Assembly (NCBI RefSeq): GCF_017643905.1
Contig: NZ_JAEPMO010000001.1
Location: forward strand, 1-64,000
Origin: Marivita sp.
GTDB lineage: Bacteria > Pseudomonadota > Alphaproteobacteria > Rhodobacterales > Rhodobacteraceae
Direction: 5' to 3'
Length of the DNA stretch: 64,000 bases
Shown here: in pieces, positions 51,427-59,522 of the stretch
Position numbering within the stretch: position 1 is the stretch's first letter
How the letters are laid out: every line of letters begins with the position of its first letter
Program-made: the position numbers and the translations under genes
The notes under the pieces: model-generated
The model's database searches: none
Told to the model about the DNA's origin: nothing
The model's input: only the letters and a program-made list of their open reading frames with translations

Positions 51427-52001
51427 CAGAGCACCTCCGCCAGTGTGTAGCGGTAGACCAGCGTGACCTCACCATCCTCAATGATCTCACCATCGAGGTC
51501 GGCCCCCAGCCGTTCGGCAAGGGCGATGGAGCGGGCGTTGGCCGGGTCGATATAGCTGACCAGCGTCTTCCATTTCAGAACATCCGTCGCGAAGTCGAGA
51601 ACGCAGCGCCCCGCCTCGTAAGCGATGCTCCGGCCTTCGGCTTTGGCATCGAGCAGGAAGCCAAGCTCCGGCTCAAGGTCTCCCGGTTCGAACCCGATCA
51701 GGACAAAGCCCAGCACTTCACCGGTCTGTGCATCTTCGAGCGTCCAACCACCATGCCCGTGCAGCATCCAGCCAGAGGAAAGCTGCACAAACTCGCGCCA
51801 TGCGTCAGCCCGCGTCATGGGGCCGCCGATGCCACGGCCACGCTCGGAGCAGGCGATGTCTGCCAGACAGTCGAAGTCGCTGACGCGCGGGGCCCGCAGC
51901 ACAAGACGGTCGGTCCTCATGGTCGGGACAAGCGTGGAAATTTGTCCGGCAATTGCAGCAGCTGCCCCGGTAGAGGCTGTTTCACAGGCCATACGCATCA
52001 T
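51426..52001 (-). CDS. GNAT family N-acetyltransferase (paralogue 2), degenerate acetyl-CoA motif
   Basis: MRTDRLVLRAPRVSDFDCL...KAEGRSIAYEAGRCVLDFA...YIDPANARSIALAERLGA. Confidence 0.88.
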   Translation of the reverse strand: MMRMACETASTGAAAAIAGQISTLVPTMRTDRLVLRAPRVSDFDCLADIACSERGRGIGGPMTRADAWREFVQLSSGWMLHGHGGWTLEDAQTGEVLGFVLIGFEPGDLEPELGFLLDAKAEGRSIAYEAGRCVLDFATDVLKWKTLVSYIDPANARSIALAERLGADLDGEIIEDGEVTLVYRYTLAEVL

Positions 52002-52516
52002 GCCGCTGCCTCCGGTATAGGGTGGCGGTAGACAGTCGCCACCTTGTTGCGGAGCGTGATGTCGGGCTCGCGTACCGCGCCCATGCGCAGCGCCAAAGCC
52101 TGCGAACGTGCGTTGTCCGGTGCGATGAAGCTGGGCAGATGATACAACCCCAGATGCGTCGCGGCAGCCTGACGCGCGGCCATGGCAGCCTCATGGGCGA
52201 TGCCCTTGCCTTCGTGTTCGGCAGTCACGGCATAGCCCAGTTCGGGTTCCGGCCAGTCCAGTGGATGGAAGATACCGGCAAAGCCGATGAAGGTGTCATC
52301 GCCCTTGAGCGTGATGTGCCATTGCCCGTGACCGCGCAGGTGCCACTGACCAAGTCCGATCATCAGCATGCGACCCACATCAAGCGGTTCCGCCGGTCCA
52401 CCGTTGTAGCGGCTCCGGGGGTCTTGGAAGTAGGCGCAGAGTGGCTCGAAATCCTGCATGCCGGGGGCACGCAGGATCAGGCGTTCTGTCTCGATCACGG
52501 GAATCTCGAAACTCAT
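51998..52516 (-). CDS. GNAT family N-acetyltransferase (paralogue 3)
   Basis: IETERLILRAPGMQDFEPLCAYF...EGKGIAHEAAMAAR...FIAPDNARSQALALRMGA. Confidence 0.9.
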   Translation of the reverse strand: MSFEIPVIETERLILRAPGMQDFEPLCAYFQDPRSRYNGGPAEPLDVGRMLMIGLGQWHLRGHGQWHITLKGDDTFIGFAGIFHPLDWPEPELGYAVTAEHEGKGIAHEAAMAARQAAATHLGLYHLPSFIAPDNARSQALALRMGAVREPDITLRNKVATVYRHPIPEAAA

Positions 52517-53040
52517 GCCAGCGCCTCCGGTCCCGGATGGCGATAGAGCATGTCTTCACCCATGTTTGGATTGTCGTAGGTGCGCTCATAGACGGCGCCC
52601 ATCCGTTCGGCGAGGCGGATCGACCGGGTGTTGCCGGGAACGATGTTCGAGGTCAGCGTTGTGAAGCCAAGGTCGTCATAGGCCCACTGGCGCACCCGCG
52701 TAGCCGCTTCATAGGCGACGCCCTTGCCTTCGAACCCGTCGAACACAACCCAACCCACTTCGGGTTCAGGCCAGCCTTCGGGATTCCAGATGCCGCTGAT
52801 CCCGGCCGGTTTGCCGGTCGCCCTGTCTTCGATGGTGAAATAGCCGTAGCCGTGCCAGTGCCAGTGGCCCACGTTCAGCGTGAACCAGCGCCACGAATCC
52901 GAGCGGTTGTCATATCCACCAAAGCCTTGTGCGCGGGTGTCGTCCATCAGGAACGCAATCATCGCTTCAGCGTCGGCCTTTTGTGGGCCGCGCAGGATCA
53001 GGCGTTCGGTTTCAAGGACGGGTGCGTTCGTGAGGCTCAT
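52513..53040 (-). CDS. GNAT family N-acetyltransferase (paralogue 4)
   Basis: LETERLILRGPQKADAEAMIAFL...EGKGVAYEAATRVRQWAYDDLG...IVPGNTRSIRLAERMGA. Confidence 0.9.
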   Translation of the reverse strand: MSLTNAPVLETERLILRGPQKADAEAMIAFLMDDTRAQGFGGYDNRSDSWRWFTLNVGHWHWHGYGYFTIEDRATGKPAGISGIWNPEGWPEPEVGWVVFDGFEGKGVAYEAATRVRQWAYDDLGFTTLTSNIVPGNTRSIRLAERMGAVYERTYDNPNMGEDMLYRHPGPEALA

Positions 53041-53576
53041 GCATAGGCCTCCGGGCTGCCGTCGATGTCCGGGCTGTGCCGGTAGACAACGGTTTCCTCG
53101 GGAGTTTCGCCGTCGGGCAGCGGGGCGTTCGCATCCAGAATAGCCCCAAGCCGTTCTGCAAGTGCGCGCGAGCGCACGTTTTCGGGGGTTATATAGCTGA
53201 CAAGGGTGTCAAACCCCTGTTCCCAAGCCCATCCAAGTGCGGCAGTTGCCGCTTCGGTCGCGTAGCCTTTGCCTTCGGCCTTCTCAAACAGGGTCCAGCC
53301 AATCTCGCGTTCGGGAAAATGCGGCGGTTGGGTGATGGCGACCTGACCGACAAACTCGCCCTCGGCCGTATCGACGGCCCAAGCCCCGTGACCCATCCAG
53401 TCCCACGCAACCACCTCGGACGACAGCCCATAGAACAGGTGTGTCCTGTTCTTGGGAGCGCCCACATAGGCGGCGCGCGGCGTCTGATAGAAGGCCCAGA
53501 AGGCTTCCATGTCGTCCATGCGATGTGGACGCAGACGCAACCGCGGCGTGGTTATGACGGGGGCTTTACGCATCAA
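53037..53576 (-). CDS. GNAT family N-acetyltransferase (paralogue 5)
   Basis: ITTPRLRLRPHRMDDMEAFWAFY...EGKGYATEAATAALGWAWEQGFDTLVSYITPENVRSRALAERLGA. Confidence 0.9.
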   Translation of the reverse strand: MMRKAPVITTPRLRLRPHRMDDMEAFWAFYQTPRAAYVGAPKNRTHLFYGLSSEVVAWDWMGHGAWAVDTAEGEFVGQVAITQPPHFPEREIGWTLFEKAEGKGYATEAATAALGWAWEQGFDTLVSYITPENVRSRALAERLGAILDANAPLPDGETPEETVVYRHSPDIDGSPEAYA

Positions 53577-53579
53577 GAG

Positions 53580-55082
53580 TTACTTCTTCTTGCCGAACCC
53601 GCTCAGGCCCGGCGGCAGGCCCATGCCGCCACCCAGACCGGGCATGCCGCCCTTGCCGCCAAGCGCCTTGGCGGCCTGTTCCAGGGCTTTCGGGTCCATC
53701 TGGCCCATCATCTCTTCCGGGCTGGGGCCGCCTTTGCCGAACATGCCCTTCATGGCCTGTTTCAGCATGCCGCCTTTGCCCATCTTACCCATCTTCTTCA
53801 TCATGTCGGACATTTGACGGTGCATCTTGAGCAGCTTGTTCAAGTCGGACACGTCCATCCCCGACCCTGCGGCAATGCGCTTCTTGCGGCTGGCCTGAAG
53901 GATCTGCGGGTTCGCGCGTTCCTTCTTGGTCATGGAGTTGATCAGCGCGATCTGCTGACGCAGCATGCGGTCGTCGATACCTGCGCCGTCCATCTGCTTT
54001 TGCATCTTCTGCGCGCCGGGCATCATGGCCAGCATGCCTTCCATGCCGCCCATCTTCATCATCTGTTCCAGCTGCATCTTGAGGTCGTTCATGTTGAACT
54101 GACCCTTCTGGAAGCGCTTCATCATGCGCTCGGCTTGTTCGACCTCAAGCGTCTGCTGTGCCTTCTCGACAAGGGCTACGATGTCGCCCATGCCAAGGAT
54201 GCGGCCTGCAATCCGGTCCGGCTCGAAGGTTTCGAGCGCGTCCATCTTTTCGCCAAGGCCGACAAAGCGGATCGGCTTGCCGGTCACAGCACGCATTGAC
54301 AGGGCTGCACCGCCGCGTCCATCGCCGTCCATCCGTGTCAGAACAACGCCGGTGATTCCGATGCGGTCGTCAAAATTCTGTGCCGTGTGCACCGCGTCCT
54401 GACCGGTCAGGCCGTCGACCACCAGCAGCGTTTCGCGCGGATTGGCGACATCGCGCACCGCCTCGACCTGCGCCATCAGCTCTTCGTCAATGGACAGACG
54501 GCCTGCGGTATCGAGCATGTAGACATCGTAACCGCCCAGCGACGCCTGTGTCTTGGCGCGCTTAGCGATTGCAACCGGGTCTTCACCCTTGACAATGGGA
54601 AGCGTGTCGACACCGATCTGAACACCGAGGATCTGCAGCTGCTCCATCGCCGCCGGGCGGTTCACGTCGAGCGATGCCATGAGAACGCGCTTGCCGTCCC
54701 GCTCTTTCAGGCGTTTGGCGATCTTGGCAGTTGTCGTGGTCTTACCGCCCCCCTGCAGACCGACCATCAGGATCGGGGCAGGCGGGTTGTCGATCTTCAG
54801 TTTGCCGGGGTCTTCGTCACCGCTCAGCACATGCTTGAGCTCGTCATGGACAATCTTGACTACCTGTTGGCCGGGTGTGACCGATTTCGTCACGGCCTGA
54901 CCGGTGGCCTTGTCCTGCACCGCTTTGATGAAGTCGCGGGCCACCGGCAGCGACACGTCGGCTTCAAGCAAGGCCACGCGGACTTCGCGCAGGGCGGATT
55001 TGACGTCGTCCTCGGACAGCGCGCCCTGTTTGGTCAGCCGATCAAAGACGCTGCCTAGGCGGTCGGACAGATTTTCAAACAT
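53580..55082 (-). CDS. ffh: Signal recognition particle protein Ffh
   Basis: GLQGGGKTTTTAKIAKRL, DTAGRL, GLTGQDAVHTAQNF, Met-rich M domain. Confidence 0.96.
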   Translation of the reverse strand: MFENLSDRLGSVFDRLTKQGALSEDDVKSALREVRVALLEADVSLPVARDFIKAVQDKATGQAVTKSVTPGQQVVKIVHDELKHVLSGDEDPGKLKIDNPPAPILMVGLQGGGKTTTTAKIAKRLKERDGKRVLMASLDVNRPAAMEQLQILGVQIGVDTLPIVKGEDPVAIAKRAKTQASLGGYDVYMLDTAGRLSIDEELMAQVEAVRDVANPRETLLVVDGLTGQDAVHTAQNFDDRIGITGVVLTRMDGDGRGGAALSMRAVTGKPIRFVGLGEKMDALETFEPDRIAGRILGMGDIVALVEKAQQTLEVEQAERMMKRFQKGQFNMNDLKMQLEQMMKMGGMEGMLAMMPGAQKMQKQMDGAGIDDRMLRQQIALINSMTKKERANPQILQASRKKRIAAGSGMDVSDLNKLLKMHRQMSDMMKKMGKMGKGGMLKQAMKGMFGKGGPSPEEMMGQMDPKALEQAAKALGGKGGMPGLGGGMGLPPGLSGFGKKK

Positions 55083-55151
55083 GGGCTTTCGCCTCCTTTG
55101 CTGCTGGATGTGTCCCCGACGTAAGGGCCAGCAACGGTTTTACCAAACGTC

Positions 55152-55246
55152 AAACGCCCCCACGGGCGTAACACGCTGGTGGGGGGCGATCCCGGACTGT
55201 GTCCAAGGGACCGGAAAGTCAGACTTCCCGGAGTTGGGAGGCGTTT
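55152..55246 (-). ncRNA. Candidate structured leader RNA upstream of ffh
   Basis: Closing helix AAACGCC (55240-55246, reverse strand) with GGCGTTT (55152-55158); internal 9-bp hairpin CCGGGAAGT-CTG-ACTTTCCGG (55211-55231). Confidence 0.4.
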
Positions 55247-55288
55247 AGGCCAAACCGGCGCGCAGAGTCAAGCCGCGCGCCAGAGTGT

Positions 55289-55870
55289 TCAGGCGGCGAG
55301 GGCCTCAAGCGCCGCGGTCGCCTTGGCATGCGACGCCTCAGCATCCACCATCAATTGGTCGGCCGCGACGAACTGGACATCGGTGATTCCGACAAAGCCG
55401 AGTACGTGACGCAGGTAACCGCTGGCAAAATCGATCTCGGATCCGACCTGCGTTCCGCCCGATGTGATGGCGACGATCGCGCGCTTGCCGGTCAGCAAAC
55501 CTTGGGGGCCGGTTTCCGAATATTTGAAGGTGATCCCTGCGCGGGCAATGAGATCGATCCATGTCTTCAGCGTTGCCGGGATGCCGAAGTTGTAGATCGG
55601 CGCGCCGATGACGATTGTATCTGCCGATTTGATCTCTTCGATCAGGGTATCGGACAGAGCAAGCATCTGGCGCTGCGCGTCGGTGCGATCGTCTGCGGGC
55701 GTCCAGTTTGCGGCGAGCCAATCCGCGTCGATGGCCGGCATGGCCACGGCCAAATCGCGGTTGATCACGGCTTCCGGCTCAAGGCGGTCGATGATGCGCT
55801 GTGTCAGGGCGCGGCTTTCAGAACCCGAATGCCGGGCGGATGCGTCGATGCGAAGAACGGTATGTGTCAT
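55289..55870 (-). CDS. FMN-dependent NADH-azoreductase family (AzoR/AcpD)
   Basis: LRIDASARHSGSESRALTQRIIDRL...TIVIGAPIYNFGIPATLKTWIDLIARAGITFKYSETGPQGLLTGK. Confidence 0.9.
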   Translation of the reverse strand: MTHTVLRIDASARHSGSESRALTQRIIDRLEPEAVINRDLAVAMPAIDADWLAANWTPADDRTDAQRQMLALSDTLIEEIKSADTIVIGAPIYNFGIPATLKTWIDLIARAGITFKYSETGPQGLLTGKRAIVAITSGGTQVGSEIDFASGYLRHVLGFVGITDVQFVAADQLMVDAEASHAKATAALEALAA

Positions 55871-55983
55871 GGGACTCTCCAGTCACGAACTTGTTTGCTT
55901 GTGAAGAGTACTTAGGTATTGCCTCAGCGCACGAAATAGGAAGATAAGCGCAGTTGATGTGAGTAATTGCACAAAGGTGGATC

Positions 55984-56871
55984 ATGGAGCATTGGGACGA
56001 GGTGCGCACGGCGTATCAGGTTGCTCGGCAAGGCACGGTCAGCGGAGCCGCCGAGGTATTGGGCGTTCACCACGCCACCGTTATCCGACACATTGACGCT
56101 CTTGAAGCGCGGCTGGGCGTCAAGCTGTTTCAGCGCCATGCGCGCGGATACACGCCGACGGAATCTGGTGAGGACCTCGCCCGCGTTGCTCAGACCACCG
56201 AGGACCAATTGCAGCAATTGGTCGGCCGCATCCGGGGACGCGGTGCCGATGTGAGTGGTGAATTGATGGTCACGTCCATTGTGGAGCTGTCCAATTTCCT
56301 TGTCCCGGTTCTTTCGGACTTCAAGGACAATTACCCCCGCGTCGTGCTGCGCTACCTGACCGACGCGCGCGTGTTCCGACTGGAATACGGCGAGGCGCAT
56401 GTTGCGATCCGCGCGGGATCGGTTCCCGATGAGCCGGACAATGTCGTACAACCGCTGACAAAGCTCAAGATCGGGTTTTACGCATCCAAGAGCTATGTCG
56501 AAAAACATGGCCTTCCCAAAGGCGAAGATGATCTGGTGAATCATTTCTTCGTCGGCAACGACAATCCTGATGGCCGTGCGCCGTTCCAACAATGGCTTCG
56601 TGCAAAGGTGCCATATGAGCGTGTCGTGTTCCGGGCAACCGACACTTACAGCATGATCACGGCCGTCCGCAGCGGTGCGGGCATGGGGTTCATGCCGGTG
56701 GCGCAAGGCGCGGAGGATCCTGATCTTGTCGAGGTGATGCCGCCGAAGGAAGAATGGGTGGCACCCTTGTGGCTGGTCACTCATGTGGACTTGCATCGCA
56801 CGGCAAAGGTGCAGGCCCTGCTGGCGCATCTCAAAGAGGCGGTCAAAGTGCTTGACGCTGCACATTCCTAA
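55984..56871 (+). CDS. LysR family transcriptional regulator
   Basis: AYQVARQGTVSGAAEVLGVHHATVIRHIDALEARLGVKLFQRHARGYTPTESGEDL; divergent from azoR-like gene. Confidence 0.9.
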   Translation: MEHWDEVRTAYQVARQGTVSGAAEVLGVHHATVIRHIDALEARLGVKLFQRHARGYTPTESGEDLARVAQTTEDQLQQLVGRIRGRGADVSGELMVTSIVELSNFLVPVLSDFKDNYPRVVLRYLTDARVFRLEYGEAHVAIRAGSVPDEPDNVVQPLTKLKIGFYASKSYVEKHGLPKGEDDLVNHFFVGNDNPDGRAPFQQWLRAKVPYERVVFRATDTYSMITAVRSGAGMGFMPVAQGAEDPDLVEVMPPKEEWVAPLWLVTHVDLHRTAKVQALLAHLKEAVKVLDAAHS

Positions 56872-56872
56872 T

Positions 56873-57784
56873 ATGACTGAAGCGCATCGCGGTCACTTGG
56901 CCATGTTGGCCTTTTCGGCGCTTGTGGCCGGGTCGTTCTCGCTTGGGTCGATGGCCGCGCCACATATCGCGCCTGACGCCTTGAACGCGGTGCGTTTTGT
57001 CATCGCGTCGGCGATCTTGGCTGTTCTCGTCTTTTCGACCGGAGGTGTGGATCGACCCGCATTACAGGCACCGTGGCGGTATCCCGTCCTTGCGCTGTTT
57101 CTTGTCGCCTATTTTGTCCTGATGTTCGAAGGGCTGAAAACCGGGGCGCCGGTTTCGATGGCTGCGGTGTTCACGTTGACGCCAATGATTGCGGCCGGGT
57201 TCGGCTGGCTGCTGCTGCGTCAGGTCCTGACCGGACGCATGGCTATCGCGCTGACCATTGGCGGCATCGGTGCGCTTTGGGTGATCTTCCGCGCCGAGCT
57301 GTCTGCGTTCCTGGCATTCGAAATCGGTCGCGGTGAAATGGTCTACTTTGTGGGCTGTGTGGCCCACGCCGTCTATGCGCCGATGGTGCCCAAGCTGAAC
57401 CGGGGCGAACGCCCTGCGGTCTTTACGCTGGGTGTGCTGATAATGGGCGCGGTGCTGTTGCTGGTTTTCGGGTATCCGTCAATAATGGCTACGGAGTGGG
57501 CAGAATTACCGTCAATCGTTTGGGTGACCATTGCCTACACCTCGGTTTTTGCCAGTGCGGCGACGTTCCTGCTGCTCCAATATGCGACCATGCGTATTCC
57601 GTCAGCCAAGGTCATGGCCTACACCTATCTCACGCCAAGCTGGGTGATCCTGTGGGAAATGGCGCTCGGGCGGCCGCTTCCGCCAATGCTCATTCTTGTG
57701 GGGGTCGGACTGACAATGGTGGCGCTCGGGCTTCTGCTCAAGGATGACAGCCAGGTCCGGGGCAGAGTGGCGTCAGAAGGGTAA
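56873..57784 (+). CDS. DMT/EamA family transporter
   Basis: Multi-TM protein starting MTEAHRGHLAMLAFSALVAGSFSLGSMAAP. Confidence 0.85.
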   Translation: MTEAHRGHLAMLAFSALVAGSFSLGSMAAPHIAPDALNAVRFVIASAILAVLVFSTGGVDRPALQAPWRYPVLALFLVAYFVLMFEGLKTGAPVSMAAVFTLTPMIAAGFGWLLLRQVLTGRMAIALTIGGIGALWVIFRAELSAFLAFEIGRGEMVYFVGCVAHAVYAPMVPKLNRGERPAVFTLGVLIMGAVLLLVFGYPSIMATEWAELPSIVWVTIAYTSVFASAATFLLLQYATMRIPSAKVMAYTYLTPSWVILWEMALGRPLPPMLILVGVGLTMVALGLLLKDDSQVRGRVASEG

Positions 57785-58762
57785 TCTTTCTAGCGAAAAA
57801 CCCTCGGCCTCAAGAAGGGCCAGAACACCATCACGCCCCGGTAAATGCGCCGCGCCGAACGCCGCGATGACGGTTTCATTCTTTTCGGTTGCCTCAATCA
57901 GAACCGGGATCCAGGCGCGGTTTCGGTCGATCAGCAGTTCCTGCTCCATAGTCGCAAAAATCTCGGCTGCGGCATCTGACGGGATCGGGCTGTAGCGCTC
58001 GGCAAGAATGGTCGACATGGCCCAGCCTTCTGCGGGGGCTTCGTCGAAATAACTCGCCAGCATGGTCGCAAACAGGTCTTCGCTAATCGCCGGATCGACC
58101 AGAGCAGACAGCATCATGTCGATCTGCACATCGCGGGGCTGGTCCGCAAAGGCGGCGAAAATCGTCTCCACATCCTCAAGCGCGGCACTGGGAATACCAA
58201 CTGAAGTCGCGATTTCTTCGATGCGGGCATCCAAACCGCCGTCGGAGAGAACGGTCTCTGACGCACAGGGCGGAATGGCCAGAAGAATTGACACGTACCA
58301 TGGCTGAAACCGCGCGGCCATGAAGGGCGGAACGCCGCGCGCATTCAGCGCCTCTGACATCTGTGCCCATTGCGCCTCGCTCAGCAAATCTGGCAGCGTC
58401 GCGTCCGGCATGAGCAAAAGGCTTGGATCGGTCGACAGGCGCTGCTGCAAAGCGAGCTCATCTTCGTTTGTCATTTCCAGCAATAGCAGATCGGCACTCT
58501 CAACGGTGTTGCGCAGGCGGTTCAAGGGGGCATCCAGACGTGGATCAGACAGGTGCATCGTGCCGATCAGGTGCAATGTGGCACCGTCCCGCGTGGCTTT
58601 CCAATGATTGCCTTGCGCAAACGGGTCGTCAGCGACGATGGCGTCAAGGCGATCGCGCTCTCCTTGGTCAAGCGTGGCGCGCAGGTCATTGCCCGAACAG
58701 GCGGCAAAGGCAGGCAGCGCCAATACGAGACAGCACAAAACCGACAGCAGGCGAGCAATCAT
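57773..58762 (-). CDS. TraB/GumN family protein
   Basis: Signal peptide; GATLHLIGTMHLSDPRLDAPLNRLRNTVESADLLLLEMTNEDELALQQ...FGAAHLPGRDGVLALLEAEGF. Confidence 0.85.
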   Translation of the reverse strand: MIARLLSVLCCLVLALPAFAACSGNDLRATLDQGERDRLDAIVADDPFAQGNHWKATRDGATLHLIGTMHLSDPRLDAPLNRLRNTVESADLLLLEMTNEDELALQQRLSTDPSLLLMPDATLPDLLSEAQWAQMSEALNARGVPPFMAARFQPWYVSILLAIPPCASETVLSDGGLDARIEEIATSVGIPSAALEDVETIFAAFADQPRDVQIDMMLSALVDPAISEDLFATMLASYFDEAPAEGWAMSTILAERYSPIPSDAAAEIFATMEQELLIDRNRAWIPVLIEATEKNETVIAAFGAAHLPGRDGVLALLEAEGFSLERLPF

Positions 58763-58844
58763 CCAAGTATCCTTTTCGGTCTTCCCTGTCAGGAAGCTAG
58801 GCGTTGCACTTGTCAGCGGCAAGGCGGTCGCGCATTGATGAGGC

Positions 58845-59510
58845 ATGGAGCGTGAAGCCGATCTTTATCCACCTGTAAAAGCCTTTCTTGAGGCGCAGGG
58901 ATATTCCGTCAAAGGCGAGATCGGCGCGGTCGATCTGGTTGCTGTCCGGGGCGATGAAGACCCTGTCGTGGTCGAATTGAAACTGCGTCTGAACCTGACG
59001 CTCTATCATCAGGCGGTGACGCGGCTGCGGCTGACCGATCTGGTGTACATCGCGGTGCTCAAGCCGACGGGGCGCAATGCACGGCGGTCCTTGCGCGAGA
59101 ACCGGATCATGTGCCGCCGCCTTGGGCTTGGGTTTCTGACGGTGCGCGCAGACGGCGTGGTCGAAGCGCACTGCGATCCGGGCCGCTATCTGCCGCGCCA
59201 GACCAAAGCCAAGCGCGAAAAGCTGCTGCGAGAGTTTCATCGGCTCGAGGGTGATCCGAACGCCGGGGGCGCCACCCGCCACGGCATCGTCACCGCCTAC
59301 CGGCAGGATGCGCTGCGTTGCGCCATTTATCTTGCCGAAACAGGTGCCGAGAAAGGGTCCATCGTGGCCAGGGCGACCGGCGTTGCCAATGCCACGACGC
59401 TGATGCGCGACAACCATTACGGTTGGTTCTGCAAGGTCGAAACGGGTGTGTATGACCTGACGCCGGAGGGGCGTCAGGGCTTGGCGGATTGGGGCGAAAG
59501 CCTTGGCTAG
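58845..59510 (+). CDS. DUF2161 family protein with PD-(D/E)XK nuclease-like core
   Basis: VDLVAVRGDEDPVVVELKLRLNLTLYHQAVTRL (D...ExK pattern) plus a C-terminal winged-helix-like region. Confidence 0.78.
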   Translation: MEREADLYPPVKAFLEAQGYSVKGEIGAVDLVAVRGDEDPVVVELKLRLNLTLYHQAVTRLRLTDLVYIAVLKPTGRNARRSLRENRIMCRRLGLGFLTVRADGVVEAHCDPGRYLPRQTKAKREKLLREFHRLEGDPNAGGATRHGIVTAYRQDALRCAIYLAETGAEKGSIVARATGVANATTLMRDNHYGWFCKVETGVYDLTPEGRQGLADWGESLG

Positions 59511-59522
59511 ATTGGCATAAGC

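Noticed and set aside
53076-54299. 407-aa plus-strand ORF, His/Leu-rich
   Set aside because: Antisense to ffh and GNAT 5; mirror of the Met-rich M domain.
55152-55246. 4.5S SRP RNA (ffs)
   Set aside because: Considered because of the position next to ffh, but the conserved GGUCAGGUCCGGAAGGAAGCAGCC-type core is missing.
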